Part shown: positions 29,974 to 38,875 of the stretch, piece by piece
How the letters are laid out: every line of letters starts with the position of its first letter
How positions within the stretch are numbered: position 1 is the stretch's first letter
NCBI RefSeq assembly: GCF_001605725.1
Contig: NZ_CP011530.1
Location: forward strand, 3,410,001-3,474,000
Direction: 5' to 3'
Origin: Mycobacteroides immunogenum
Lineage (GTDB): Bacteria > Actinomycetota > Actinomycetes > Mycobacteriales > Mycobacteriaceae
Length of the DNA: 64,000 nucleotides
Translations under genes and position numbers: made by a program
The notes under the pieces: generated by a model
Told to the model about the DNA's origin: nothing
The model's database searches: none
What the model saw: the letters and a program-made list of their open reading frames with translations, nothing else

Positions 29974-30861
29974 TTAGATGAACAGCGTCAGCACGATCCA
30001 GGTGGCGACCGCCGACGGCAGCAGGGAATCAAGACGATCCATGATGCCGCCATGGCCGGGCAGTAACGTGCCCATGTCCTTGATCCCCAAGTCCCGCTTG
30101 ACCTGTGACTCCACCAGATCACCCAGGGTGCCGGTGATCACGAGCATCACGCCAAGGGCGATACCGACGAATGGGTGATGCCCGAGCAAGAACGTCACCG
30201 CCAGGGTCGAGGCGGTGGTGCCCACCAACAGTGATCCGGCCAGGCCTTCCCAAGATTTCTTGGGGCTGATCGCAGGCGCCATCGGGTGCTTGCCGAACAG
30301 CACCCCTGCCGCATAGCCGCCGATATCGGAGAACGTGACCCCCAGCATCAGACAGAACACCTGCTCGGCGCCGTTGTGCGGATACACCAGGAGGGCACCG
30401 AAGGATGCGAACAACGGGATCCAGGCCGCCACAAAGACCGTGATCGCGACATCACGCAGGTAGTTCACCGGCTGGCTGCCCAGCCCCTGGCTCAACAGCC
30501 GCCAGATCATGCAGACCACCACGGTCGCGGCGAAGGCACCGAGCGATCCCGCGGTGCCCCACGGCCAGGTCAGCCAGATCATGGCCTGACCGCCGAAGAA
30601 CAGCGGGATGAAGGGGACCGAGATATCGGCCTGGCGCAGCCGCTTGGTCACCTCCCACATCGCGATCCCGAGGAAGACCGAGATGATGCCGACCCAGATC
30701 TCTTTCTGGTACAGCAACGAGAAAATGATCAATGCCGCGAGCGCGACGCCGACGCCGATGGCCGCCGGAAGGTTGCGTCCAGCCCGGGACTTCGCACCCG
30801 AGGGGGGTGCGGGGTTGCTGCCGGGGGCCGGAGCCGCGTCGGTATCTCCCATGGTCGTCAC
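29974..30861 (-). CDS. cdsA: phosphatidate cytidylyltransferase CdsA
   Basis: Makes CDP-diacylglycerol from phosphatidic acid and CTP, the branch point for phosphatidylinositol, PIMs and cardiolipin. The 295 residues have about seven to eight membrane helices and the C-terminal family signature (SDIGGYAAGVLFGKHPMAPAISPKKSWEG ... GDLVESQVKRDLGIKDMGTLLPGHGGIMDRLDSL). GTG 30861 is chosen by analogy with the VTT start of the M. tuberculosis protein; ATG 30852 is an alternative. Downstream of frr by 11 bases in a pyrH-frr-cdsA order. Confidence 0.95.
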   Translation of the reverse strand: MTTMGDTDAAPAPGSNPAPPSGAKSRAGRNLPAAIGVGVALAALIIFSLLYQKEIWVGIISVFLGIAMWEVTKRLRQADISVPFIPLFFGGQAMIWLTWPWGTAGSLGAFAATVVVCMIWRLLSQGLGSQPVNYLRDVAITVFVAAWIPLFASFGALLVYPHNGAEQVFCLMLGVTFSDIGGYAAGVLFGKHPMAPAISPKKSWEGLAGSLLVGTTASTLAVTFLLGHHPFVGIALGVMLVITGTLGDLVESQVKRDLGIKDMGTLLPGHGGIMDRLDSLLPSAVATWIVLTLFI

Positions 30862-30872
30862 TACCGGCGGCC

Positions 30873-31430
30873 CTAGACCTCCAGTAGCTCGCCTTCTTTG
30901 TGTTTCACCAGCTCATCGATCTGGCTCACATACTGAGCCGTGGTCTTGTCCAGATCCTTCTCCGCGCGGCCGACCTCGTCCTCGCCGGCTTCGCCGTCCT
31001 TCTTGATCCGGTTGAGCTCATCGTTGGCCTTGCGCCGAATGTTGCGCAGGGTCACCTTGGCATCCTCACCCTTACCCTTGGCCTGCTTGACGAGCTCGCG
31101 GCGGCGTTCCTCGGTGAGCTGCGGGATGGCAACCCGAATGATGCTGCCGTCGTTGCTCGGGTTCAGCCCCAGGTCGGAGTTGCGAATCGCGTCTTCGATG
31201 GCCTTGAGCTGGGTGGACTCATAGGGCTTGATCACGACCATCCGTGCCTCCGGCACATTGATCCCGGCCACCTGCGTGATCGGGGTCGGGGTGCCGTAAT
31301 AGTCGATGACGACCCGCTGGAACATGCCGGGATTGGCACGCCCGGTCCGGATGGTCGCGAAGTCGTCACGGGCGACCGTCACGGCCTTTTCCATCTTCTC
31401 CTCGGCATCGAGAAGAACCTCGTCAATCAC
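30873..31430 (-). CDS. frr: ribosome recycling factor
   Basis: Splits the post-termination 70S ribosome with EF-G. The 185 residues match the family throughout: [104 protein letters not shown]. Normal length, ATG start. Lies between pyrH and cdsA on the same strand. Confidence 0.97.
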   Translation of the reverse strand: MIDEVLLDAEEKMEKAVTVARDDFATIRTGRANPGMFQRVVIDYYGTPTPITQVAGINVPEARMVVIKPYESTQLKAIEDAIRNSDLGLNPSNDGSIIRVAIPQLTEERRRELVKQAKGKGEDAKVTLRNIRRKANDELNRIKKDGEAGEDEVGRAEKDLDKTTAQYVSQIDELVKHKEGELLEV

Positions 31431-31455
31431 GATTGATCTCCCATCTGTGCGTGAT

Positions 31456-31512
31456 GTTCTTCGCGAAAGCGGCTCATCAGTATCGAACGTTCTTCGCGCA
31501 AGCGGCTCATCA
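31456..31512. repeat. imperfect 24-bp direct repeat ending on the pyrH stop
   Basis: GTTCTTCGCG(A/C)AAGCGGCTCATCA occurs at 31456-31479 and 31489-31512, 33 bases apart with a single mismatch. The second copy ends on the pyrH stop codon (TGA on the minus strand, 31510-31512). A related sequence, CTCTTCGCGCGAGCGCTCATC, is at 16639-16659 between ispG and the GNAT gene. Confidence 0.8.
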
Positions 31513-32235
31513 CGGTGTTACCAGCGTTCCGATCTTCTCACCTGCGACCGCCCTGGCGATATTCCCTTCCGTCAGCAGGTTGAACACCAGGATCGGCATC
31601 CGGTTGTCCATACACAGGCTGAACGCGGTGGCATCGGCCACCTGCAGGCCGCGGTCGATGACCTCACGATGCGTGATCTCCGGCAGGAACTCCGCATCAG
31701 GGTTGGCGCGCGGATCGTCGGTGAAGATGCCATCGACCGCCTTGGCCATGAGCACCACCTCGGCGCCGATCTCCAGCGCGCGCTGTGCGGCAGTGGTGTC
31801 GGTGGAGAAGTACGGCAGGCCCATGCCGGCGCCGAAGATGACGACGCGGCCCTTCTCCAGATGCCTTCTGGCCCGCAGCGGGATGTACGGTTCGGCGACC
31901 TGCCCCATGGTGATGGCGGTCTGCACGCGCGTCACGATGCCTTCCTTTTCCAGGAAGTCTTGCAGCGCAAGGCTGTTCATAACAGTGCCGAGCATGCCCA
32001 TGTAGTCCGAACGGGTGCGTTCCATGCCCCGCTGCTGCAACTGAGCGCCACGGAAGAAGTTGCCGCCGCCGATCACGACAGCGACCTCGGCGCCACTGCG
32101 CACTACTTCAGCGATCTGGCTGGCCACCCTGTGAACCACATCAGGGTCCAAGCCGACGGCTCCCCCGCCGAACATTTCGCCGCCGAGCTTGAGCAGCACC
32201 CGCTTATATCCGGTGCGGCTCACATCGCGCGTCAT
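31510..32235 (-). CDS. pyrH: uridylate (UMP) kinase PyrH
   Basis: Phosphorylates UMP to UDP in pyrimidine synthesis; bacterial amino-acid-kinase fold, hexameric and regulated by GTP and UTP. The 241 residues show [67 protein letters not shown] and [17 protein letters not shown] 32235 is chosen because GAGGAGG lies upstream; longer in-frame extension is not supported. The stop lies within a direct repeat. Confidence 0.97.
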   Translation of the reverse strand: MTRDVSRTGYKRVLLKLGGEMFGGGAVGLDPDVVHRVASQIAEVVRSGAEVAVVIGGGNFFRGAQLQQRGMERTRSDYMGMLGTVMNSLALQDFLEKEGIVTRVQTAITMGQVAEPYIPLRARRHLEKGRVVIFGAGMGLPYFSTDTTAAQRALEIGAEVVLMAKAVDGIFTDDPRANPDAEFLPEITHREVIDRGLQVADATAFSLCMDNRMPILVFNLLTEGNIARAVAGEKIGTLVTP

Positions 32236-32271
32236 CACGCCTCCTCGGTACGGGGTCGACAAGCCGGTGGG

Positions 32272-32318
32272 CAAAACACAGCCATCGGGCCCCGGAAATA
32301 CCGGGTGCCGCGACGGCT
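32272..32318 (-). terminator. probable intrinsic terminator downstream of helR
   Basis: Read on the minus strand after the helR stop (32345), AGCCGTCG...CGATGGCT (one G-U pair) encloses an inner CCCGG-TATTT-CCGGG hairpin and is followed by GTGTTTTG. The structure lies between helR and pyrH and would separate the two transcripts. Confidence 0.55.
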
Positions 32319-32344
32319 GGTTCTTTCTCGCGGTCCATCCTGCC

Positions 32345-34642
32345 CTATTGGGCCACACTCGTTGGCACGACCCGGTGATCCGGACCTGGGCCGGTTGTGC
32401 TTTCGGTCAGACCGGCGAAAGACCGCGGCAACGGTGCCACGTGCAGCACGCCCAGCCGCTGGGTGGCACGGGTGAGTGCCACATAGAGCTCGGCGGCACC
32501 ACGCGGACCATCCGCCAAGATCCGCTCCGGCTCCACCACCAGCACCGCGTCGAACTCCAGCCCCTTGGTCTCCGAGGCCGGCACCGTACCCGGGACCCCC
32601 GGCGGCCCGATCACCACACTGGTGCCCTCACGGCCTTCCTCGTCTCGGATGAATTCTTCTATGGCTGTGGACAATTCCTGCTCGGCGAGTTGCCGCGACC
32701 AGGGCAGTGTGCCGCAGGAACGCACGGATTCGGGCGGTTGGACACCGGGCGAGAACTCGGCCAGCAGCGCCGAAGCGACGGCCATGATCTCGGCGGGTGT
32801 GCGGTAATTCACCGACAGCGACCGGTACAGCCAGCGTCCGGGCACGTACGGGCGCAACGTCTCGTCCCACGACGTGACACCGGCAACCGATCGGCGTTGA
32901 GCCAGATCACCCACCACCGTGAAGGAACGACTTGGGCAGCGGCGCATCAGCACTCGCCAGTCCATCTCGGACAGCTCCTGCGCTTCATCGATCACGATGT
33001 GGCCGTATGTCCAGTCCCGGTCAGCCGAGGCCCGTTCGACCAGGTCGCGGGTGTCACGTTCGGTGAATCGTTCTGCCAGGTCCTCGGCGCCGAGCAGATC
33101 GGTCGCGAACAGATGGTCCTCGTCATCCATCATGTCCTCACGCCCGGTCATGAGGTCGAGCACACCGGCGGCGTACTCGGCTTCGGCCCGGCGTTCACGT
33201 TCGGCGGCCTCCTCGGCCGCCTTGTCCCGGCCCACCAGATCCACCAATTCATCGAGCAACGGAACATCTGAGACGGTCCACGCGTCACCGATCCCGCGAG
33301 CCAGCACCGGGTCCGCACCCGCAGCCCGCAATCGCTCCGGCGAGGTGTACAGCTCCGACAACAAAGTCTCCGGCGTGAGCATGGGCCACAGCATGTCCAG
33401 GGCAGCGGCGAACCCCTCGTGGTCCCCGAGTTCATCGAGGAGCTCGGCACGCAGATGCTCCCAGGCCTTGCGATCTTCGCGCGTCAGCCACCCCTTACCG
33501 ATGCGCGGGATGGCCCGCTCGGTGAGTGCCCAGGTGAGTACGTCGGTGAAGACCGTGCGGGCCTCATTGTGTGGAAGCTTGCTCGCGCGTGCCTCCTCGA
33601 TGGCCCACTGCGCGATATCGGCATCGATGCGCACCGTGACATCGGCCAGTTGAATCGGCAGCGGGTTTTCGGGCACCCGCTGCCGGTCCGCGACGGCCGC
33701 CGTCAGCACATCCAGAATCCGCAGCGAGCCCTTGAGCCGCGCGGGCTCCGCGTCATCCTCTGCGGTGACCTTCAGCCCCGGCACCAGATCACCCGCCGTG
33801 GTGAACACCACATTCGTCTCACCCAACGAGGGCAGCACCCGTGAAATATGGCTCAGGAAGGCCGCATTCGGTCCGACCAACAACACCCCATGGCGTTCCA
33901 TCCGCTTGCGCTGTGTGTACAGCAGATAGGCAACCCGGTGCAACGCCACCACCGTCTTGCCCGTACCCGGGCCACCCTCGATCACCAGTACACCCGGATG
34001 GTCAAGACGGATGATGCGATCCTGTTCGGCCTGGATGGTCGCCACGATGTCGCGCATCCCGTTGCCACGCGGCGCGTTGACAGCGGCCAGCAACGCCGCA
34101 TCACTCATGCTCCCGCGTTCCCCGCCGAGATCTCCGTCATCGGAAGTGCCATCTGAGTCGACCACAAGGATTTCGTCGGTGAAGTCGTCGACATGGCGTC
34201 CCCGGGTCCGGAATTGACGTCGGCGCCGCGTGTTTTCCGGATGAGCACCGGTGGCGATGTAGAACGCTTGGGCCGCGGGCGCACGCCAATCGATCAACAG
34301 CGGCTCGTAATCGTTCTTCTCGTCGAGCAGCCCGATGCGTCCGACATACGAGTGTTCCCCGGTGATGGCGTCCAGCCTGCCGAAGCACAGCCCGTCGTCG
34401 GCGATGTCCAGGCGTTGAGCCTGTCTGGCCAGCGCGCGAACTTCATCGTCGCGCTCAACCATGGCGCCACCGTTCTGCTGATCGACGGGCCCGCGCAGCG
34501 CGGTGCGGTATCGGCCCTTCACGCGTGCGCGTTCGGCGTCCAGCCGCTCATACAGTCCAGCGATGTACTCCCGCTCGGCCTGCAATTCCTCTTCATGCGT
34601 CGTCAACCGAATTTTCCCCATTTTTCTTGTAGTCCATGGCAT
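32345..34642 (-). CDS. helR: HelD/HelR-type RNA polymerase-associated ATPase (rifamycin tolerance)
   Basis: A 765-residue SF1 helicase-like protein of the HelD family, which inserts into RNA polymerase and clears nucleic acid; in M. abscessus the HelR member displaces bound rifamycin and gives intrinsic resistance (established). The N-terminal coiled-coil arm ([33 protein letters not shown]) is the secondary-channel element, Walker A is [15 protein letters not shown] (about 222-236), Walker [10 protein letters not shown], and motifs [30 protein letters not shown] complete the helicase core. M1 at 34642; ATG 34621 is an alternative. A rifamycin-associated element lies just upstream, so induction by rifamycin is expected. 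Confidence 0.92.
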   Translation of the reverse strand: MPWTTRKMGKIRLTTHEEELQAEREYIAGLYERLDAERARVKGRYRTALRGPVDQQNGGAMVERDDEVRALARQAQRLDIADDGLCFGRLDAITGEHSYVGRIGLLDEKNDYEPLLIDWRAPAAQAFYIATGAHPENTRRRRQFRTRGRHVDDFTDEILVVDSDGTSDDGDLGGERGSMSDAALLAAVNAPRGNGMRDIVATIQAEQDRIIRLDHPGVLVIEGGPGTGKTVVALHRVAYLLYTQRKRMERHGVLLVGPNAAFLSHISRVLPSLGETNVVFTTAGDLVPGLKVTAEDDAEPARLKGSLRILDVLTAAVADRQRVPENPLPIQLADVTVRIDADIAQWAIEEARASKLPHNEARTVFTDVLTWALTERAIPRIGKGWLTREDRKAWEHLRAELLDELGDHEGFAAALDMLWPMLTPETLLSELYTSPERLRAAGADPVLARGIGDAWTVSDVPLLDELVDLVGRDKAAEEAAERERRAEAEYAAGVLDLMTGREDMMDDEDHLFATDLLGAEDLAERFTERDTRDLVERASADRDWTYGHIVIDEAQELSEMDWRVLMRRCPSRSFTVVGDLAQRRSVAGVTSWDETLRPYVPGRWLYRSLSVNYRTPAEIMAVASALLAEFSPGVQPPESVRSCGTLPWSRQLAEQELSTAIEEFIRDEEGREGTSVVIGPPGVPGTVPASETKGLEFDAVLVVEPERILADGPRGAAELYVALTRATQRLGVLHVAPLPRSFAGLTESTTGPGPDHRVVPTSVAQ

Positions 34643-34677
34643 CTGGCAGTGAGCTCAGCGATTGTGCGGTATCACCC

Positions 34678-34697
34678 GGGTCTTGCCGCAAGCCCCC
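34678..34697 (-). promoter_or_regulatory. rifamycin-associated element (RAE) upstream of helR
   Basis: On the minus strand the sequence is GGGGGCTTGCGGCAAGACCC, an inverted repeat around GCTTGC-G-GCAAG that matches the known RAE found ahead of rifamycin-inactivating and HelR genes in actinobacteria. It lies 36 bases upstream of the helR start at 34642; a TATAAC hexamer a few bases further upstream could be the -10. Confidence 0.85.
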
Positions 34698-34729
34698 CTG
34701 TGCGTTATAAGCTGAAAGGGGAAGGTTAT

Positions 34730-35308
34730 TCATACCGACTCGGCGGTCGCCACCGTGCGCAATTCTTTCCGCCAACTCCACAGACCCACCGCCGCCATGA
34801 CCGTCAGAAACGCGTAGAAACCCGCCGTCAGGTTCAGCCCCTTGAACAGGTACACGCCGACGGAGAACGCATCGGTGACGATCCAGAGGATCCAGTTCTC
34901 GATCCACTTGCGGTTCATCATGAACTGGGAAACCACACTGAGCCCGGTAATCAACGAATCAAGCTGTGGGGCATTGGAATCAGTGAACGTAACCAGAAAC
35001 ATGTACAGGCCGGCGACCAGCGCGACGAGACACACCGCCAACGGCAGCCACGCCCTTGCCGGCGTCCGCCCCACCACGACTCCGTGCCGATCCTGGTTCC
35101 CGCGCAACCAGAGATACCAGCCCTGCACGGCCAGTGCGATGAACATGATCTGCAGCGCCGCATCGGCGTAAAGAGTCTGCCGACTGAAGACCACGATGTA
35201 GAACAACGAGCTGACGATGGCCACCGGGAAGGTCCAAATATTTTGCCGGACCGCCAGGATGACGAACAGCACACCGGACAGGCTGCCAACGAGCTCGGTC
35301 CAGTCCAC
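34730..35308 (-). CDS. pnuC: PnuC-type nicotinamide riboside/mononucleotide transporter
   Basis: A 192-residue membrane protein with about seven helices, starting ELVGSLSGVLFVILAVRQNIWTFPVAIVSSLFYIVVF and containing the QGWYLWLRGN (WxxW) and SQFMMNRKWIENWILWIVTD segments of the PnuC family. Facilitates uptake of a NAD precursor, trapped by phosphorylation inside. GTG start at 35308. The neighbouring gene at 35345 is a kinase-like P-loop protein reading away from it; a substrate link is possible but not shown. No NAD riboswitch was seen upstream. Confidence 0.9.
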   Translation of the reverse strand: MDWTELVGSLSGVLFVILAVRQNIWTFPVAIVSSLFYIVVFSRQTLYADAALQIMFIALAVQGWYLWLRGNQDRHGVVVGRTPARAWLPLAVCLVALVAGLYMFLVTFTDSNAPQLDSLITGLSVVSQFMMNRKWIENWILWIVTDAFSVGVYLFKGLNLTAGFYAFLTVMAAVGLWSWRKELRTVATAESV

Positions 35309-35344
35309 GGCAACAGGTTAGCCGAGCAACAGTAAGCTCGCGCC

Positions 35345-35980
35345 ATGGCGACACCGGACCAGCAGCGGAGCTTCTCCTGGCTGGCCGGGCTCATCGACAA
35401 CAGCGAGCCGCGCTGCGGCAAGGTGCGTGTGGTCGCGATCGACGGCCGGGGCGCCGCAGGTAAGAGCACATTTGCTGGGCGGTTGCACACCGCGCTGACG
35501 GGGTTGGTCTCATCGGCGCTGGTCCTGCACACCGATGACTTCGCGTCCTGGGACACGTTCTTCGGATGGTGGCCGCGGCTCGAAGAGCAGGTGCTGGCGC
35601 CGTGGTCGCGGGGCGAAGACGCACGCTATCGACGCTACAACTGGGAGACCCGTGAGTTCGGCCCGTGGGAACACCAACCGCCGCCGGCGGTGCTGCTTCT
35701 CGAAGGGGTCGGGGCAGGCCGCGCCGCCGGCGCCGACCTGTTGAGCATGCTGATCTGGGTCCAGACCGAACAGCCAACCCGGCGCCGGCGCGCCGAGGCC
35801 CGTGATGGCGAAGAGCTCCGGGAGTTCTGGCAGCTGTGGATCGACGCCGAAGAAGCACACTTTCTGCTAGACCCCACCGCGGGGCGCGCCGACATCGTCG
35901 TCGACGGCGACCCCGCCGTGGCGCCGCGGGATCCTGAACGTGACTTCATGATCGCCCGCGGCTCAGCCCCACCGCACTAA
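35345..35980 (+). CDS. uridine-kinase-like P-loop protein
   Basis: A 211-residue P-loop NTPase: Walker A AIDGRGAAGKSTFAGRL (about 31-47), an acidic VLHTDDF (about 60-66) and LLLEGVGAGR (about 118-127), the arrangement of the uridine kinase/phosphoribulokinase-like family. Probably phosphorylates a nucleoside or small metabolite. Divergent from pnuC by 36 bases, which makes a nicotinamide-riboside kinase role worth considering, but no motif decides it. Convergent with the GH1 gene, stops overlapping by four bases (CTAA). Confidence 0.75.
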   Translation: MATPDQQRSFSWLAGLIDNSEPRCGKVRVVAIDGRGAAGKSTFAGRLHTALTGLVSSALVLHTDDFASWDTFFGWWPRLEEQVLAPWSRGEDARYRRYNWETREFGPWEHQPPPAVLLLEGVGAGRAAGADLLSMLIWVQTEQPTRRRRAEARDGEELREFWQLWIDAEEAHFLLDPTAGRADIVVDGDPAVAPRDPERDFMIARGSAPPH

Positions 35981-37359
35981 CGCAGTGGAACAGTGGGCCC
36001 CTTGGGATCCAGCGGGGCGCAGCTGTCCTGCCCCACCGTGGTGGAGCATTTCGCGGCGGGGAGCACTGGCCGGTATCCCGGCGCTGTTCCTGCGTCCCTG
36101 GTGATTTGGGTGTACGCCGCGACCGCATCTGTCGGTACGCGTTTCAGCACCGGATCGTTCAGCGCGTCGACCGTGTACAGGCCGAAACGTGGTCGGTAGC
36201 TTCCCCATTCGTAGTTGTCGACCAGCGACCAGTAGTTGTATCCGATGATTGGAATGCCATCCGCCTTAGCCCGCTGCAGCCAGAACACGGTGTCTTTGAG
36301 GTACTGCGAGCGCGTCACGCCGTCCGCCCGAGGCTTGCCGTTGTCAGTGACCATCCCGTTCTCGACGACGTAGATGGGCAGCCCCGGGTACCGCTGCGCA
36401 TAGTGTCGCGCCACGTAGTAGATGTCCTCCGGCTGCAGCTTGATATCCCAGCGTGCCGCCATGCTTTGCTTTGTGGCCGGGTTATCAGCCGCGGTGCCGG
36501 TGTAATAGTCGAATCCCAGGTAGTCGAGGCTCTCGGCCACCCTGTCGAAGAACGATCCCTCGATACCCTTCACACCGAATCCTGTGAACTGTGCCAGTAC
36601 ATCCGGCGGGATGTAGGCCTCGTTGGTCGTCACCTTTGCTTTGGGATCGGCATCGTGCGCGGCGCGGTACACGGCGCGGTGTGCGTCAGCAACCTTGTCG
36701 AGGAACGTATTGAACTGGTCTGGTTTGATCGCGCCGGTACGCACCTCCATGGCCCCGAAGACCAGCGGTTCGTTGACGCTGACCCACAACACCCCTTGCC
36801 CGGCATAACGTTTGGTGATCGCCTTCGCGAATTCTTCGAACGCCGGGAGATTGTTCATGAACCCGCCGCTGTCGGCGACCCAACCCGGATACACCCAGTG
36901 CATGAGCGTGATCATCGGTGTCATGCCGTTTTCACGCAGGGTGGCGACGATCGAGTCGTAGTACGCCAGCTCCTTCTCGTCCCACTTGCCCGGCTCGGGC
37001 ATCACCCGAGACCACTCCAGGCCGAAACGAAATGTGTTGACCCCCATAGCATGTGCATTGGCGATGTCTTCGGCGTAGCGATGCCGGAAATCGTCGGCCT
37101 GTTTGTAGGGATCGACGGGACCTGCTGCCAGAGGATTTGCCGCAGACTCGGCCGGCTTACCCGCGGTGCGGTCGACATAGCGTCGCCAATTGCTATCGGG
37201 CGCACTCCCCTCCACCTGGTAGCCCGCGGTGGCGGTTCCCCAGTAAAACCCGCGATCCCAGGCGGAGTCGTCCTTCGAACTCTCCTGCCGAGGGCTGCAG
37301 GCGGTCAACCCCAATGCCAATACGACTGCCGACGCCATGGCGGCACTGATCCACTTCAT
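35977..37359 (-). CDS. GH1 family beta-glycosidase, predicted lipoprotein
   Basis: A 460-residue glycoside hydrolase family 1 enzyme. Acid/base Glu is in SVNEPLVFG (E about 197) and nucleophile Glu in IYVVENGMV (E about 333); GTATAGYQVEGS, RFGLEWSRVMPEPG and YWSLVDNYEWGSYRPRFGLY are further family marks. Unusually it opens with a lipoprotein signal (MKWISAAMASAVVLALGLTAC, Cys 21), so it is predicted to act outside the membrane. ATG 37359 has no ribosome-binding site; a TATGGT hexamer 6 bases upstream allows a leaderless transcript. The TetR gene ends 27 bases upstream and a perfect dyad fills the gap. Confidence 0.88.
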   Translation of the reverse strand: MKWISAAMASAVVLALGLTACSPRQESSKDDSAWDRGFYWGTATAGYQVEGSAPDSNWRRYVDRTAGKPAESAANPLAAGPVDPYKQADDFRHRYAEDIANAHAMGVNTFRFGLEWSRVMPEPGKWDEKELAYYDSIVATLRENGMTPMITLMHWVYPGWVADSGGFMNNLPAFEEFAKAITKRYAGQGVLWVSVNEPLVFGAMEVRTGAIKPDQFNTFLDKVADAHRAVYRAAHDADPKAKVTTNEAYIPPDVLAQFTGFGVKGIEGSFFDRVAESLDYLGFDYYTGTAADNPATKQSMAARWDIKLQPEDIYYVARHYAQRYPGLPIYVVENGMVTDNGKPRADGVTRSQYLKDTVFWLQRAKADGIPIIGYNYWSLVDNYEWGSYRPRFGLYTVDALNDPVLKRVPTDAVAAYTQITRDAGTAPGYRPVLPAAKCSTTVGQDSCAPLDPKGPTVPLR

Positions 37360-37362
37360 ACG

Positions 37363-37385
37363 AAAACCATACACTGTATGGTTTT
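37363..37385. promoter_or_regulatory. perfect 23-bp dyad, probable TetR operator over the GH1 promoter
   Basis: AAAACCATACA-C-TGTATGGTTTT: two exact 11-base arms around one central base. It sits between the TetR stop (37386) and the GH1 start (37359). On the minus strand one half contains TATGGT, a possible -10 six bases before the ATG, so a bound repressor would block a leaderless GH1 promoter. Confidence 0.8.
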
Positions 37386-37979
37386 CTAGGTCAGGAGCCG
37401 CTCCCACACCCGACGCATATGGGCGCCCATGTCAATGGAAGGATCCGACATCCACTGAATCTGAATGCCGTCCGCCGCTGCGATCAGCGCGGTAGCGACG
37501 AAATCCGGGTCGACATGCGCGGGAACCCTAGCGTCGGCTTGACGGTTCCGCACGTAGTCGGCGATGAGCGCACGTATCTTCTCGTAGCGGTCCCGCAGGT
37601 ACACGCCGGCGGGGTGTGCGGGGTCCACGGCCGCGGCGGCGGCAAGTGAGAGATACACCGTCCCGGAGCCGGGCTTGCGCGCCTTGTCGAGCATGGCCTG
37701 TGCGAGCAGCTCGCCGGGATCGATCTCCGCAATGGAATTGCCGTACAACTCTTCTACTTTGGCGTCGGCGTCACGCTGGATCTCGGTCAGCAGTACATCG
37801 CGCGTCGGAAAGTAGTGCATCAATCCGGCCAGGCTGATGCCGGCCTCCTTGGCGATGACCCGCATCGAGGCACCGGCCTCCCCATCTCGCTCCAGCACCG
37901 TCAACGCCGCGGACAGGATCTCCTGCCGCTTGGCTTCCCCCTTGGGATACCGCTTGGTGCTCGGCCCGACAGCTGACAT
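37386..37979 (-). CDS. TetR/AcrR-family regulator of the GH1 gene
   Basis: A 197-residue repressor with N-terminal HTH (AALTVLERDGEAGASMRVIAKEAGISLAGLMHYFPTRDVLLTEI, about 24-66) and a TetR_C_6/BetI-like ligand domain. It lies directly upstream of the GH1 gene, and the dyad at 37363-37385 is a good candidate operator. The HTH helix reads ISLAGLMHYFPTRD, close to PsrA/BetI-type regulators of sugar or lipid genes. Effector unknown; a glycoside or its product is likely (inference). Confidence 0.87.
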   Translation of the reverse strand: MSAVGPSTKRYPKGEAKRQEILSAALTVLERDGEAGASMRVIAKEAGISLAGLMHYFPTRDVLLTEIQRDADAKVEELYGNSIAEIDPGELLAQAMLDKARKPGSGTVYLSLAAAAAVDPAHPAGVYLRDRYEKIRALIADYVRNRQADARVPAHVDPDFVATALIAAADGIQIQWMSDPSIDMGAHMRRVWERLLT

Positions 37980-38003
37980 TGCCCGAGGCTAGCGCACAAA
38001 CAG

Positions 38004-38041
38004 TTCGGCCCCGCACAGGAACGAATCCTGGCGGGGCCGAA
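38004..38041 (-). terminator. strong hairpin terminator after tsf
   Basis: TTCGGCCCCGC (38004-38014) pairs perfectly with GCGGGGCCGAA (38031-38041), enclosing CAGGA-ACGAA-TCCTG as a second stem. It lies between the tsf stop (38057) and the TetR start (37979), both leftward, and is followed on the minus strand by CTGTTTGTG. Confidence 0.75.
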
Positions 38042-38056
38042 TTGGTTTTAAGCGAA

Positions 38057-38875
38057 TCAGGCCTGGCCGACCTCGAACCGCGCAAAGCGGGTCACGGTGA
38101 CACCGGCCTCGTCAAGCAGAGCCTTGACGGACTTCTTGTTGTCGGACACCGACGGCTGATCCAACAGCACGACATCCTTGTAGTAGCCAGTCACGCGTCC
38201 CTCGACAATCTTGGACAGCGCGGCCTCGGGCTTGCCCTCAGCCTTGGCGGTCTCCTCGGCGATACGGCGCTCGTTCTCGACCACATCGGCCGGAACGTCC
38301 TCACGCGTCAGGTACTTGGCCTTGAGCGCGGCGATCTGCAGAGCCACCGCGTGCGCGGCGCCCTCGTCAGAACCCGTGTACTCGACCAGCACACCCACGG
38401 CCGGCGGCAGGTCCGCGGCACGCTTGTGCAGGTAGGCCTCGACGGTGCCGTCGAAGAACGCCACCCGGCGCAGCTCCAGCTTCTCGCCGATCTTGGCTGC
38501 CAGGTCGGCGATGGCCTGCTCGACAGTCCGGCCGTCCTCGACCTTGGCGGTCAGCAGGGCGTCGACCTCGCCGATCTTGCCGGCCGCGGCCGCACCGACG
38601 ATGGCGTCAGCGAGAGCCTGGAACTCGGCGTTCTTGGCGACGAAGTCGGTCTCCGAGTTGAGTTCGACGAGTGCACCGTCACGCGCGACAACCAGGCCTT
38701 CGGCGGTGGCGCGCTCGGCACGCTTGCCGACGTCCTTGGCGCCCTTGATGCGCAGCACCTCAACGGCCTTGTCGAAATCACCGTCGGACTCGGCCAGGGC
38801 GTTCTTGCAGTCGAGCATTCCGGCACCGGTCAGTTCCCGGAGCCGCTTCACATCGGCAGCAGTGAAATTCGCCAT
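38057..38875 (-). CDS. tsf: elongation factor Ts
   Basis: Nucleotide exchange factor for EF-Tu. The 272 residues include the N-terminal UBA-like [37 protein letters not shown], the TDFVAKN core contact region and the C-terminal [19 protein letters not shown]. Follows rpsB on the same strand with adjoining ends, the usual rpsB-tsf operon. Confidence 0.98.
   Translation of the reverse strand: MANFTAADVKRLRELTGAGMLDCKNALAESDGDFDKAVEVLRIKGAKDVGKRAERATAEGLVVARDGALVELNSETDFVAKNAEFQALADAIVGAAAAGKIGEVDALLTAKVEDGRTVEQAIADLAAKIGEKLELRRVAFFDGTVEAYLHKRAADLPPAVGVLVEYTGSDEGAAHAVALQIAALKAKYLTREDVPADVVENERRIAEETAKAEGKPEAALSKIVEGRVTGYYKDVVLLDQPSVSDNKKSVKALLDEAGVTVTRFARFEVGQA

Noticed and set aside
31456..31512. 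CRISPR array
   Set aside because: Only two repeat units, no cas genes, and one unit overlaps a stop codon.
32345..34642. UvrD/Rep-type DNA repair helicase
   Set aside because: The N-terminal coiled coil, the ordering of domains and the upstream rifamycin-associated element favour the HelD/HelR RNA polymerase family.
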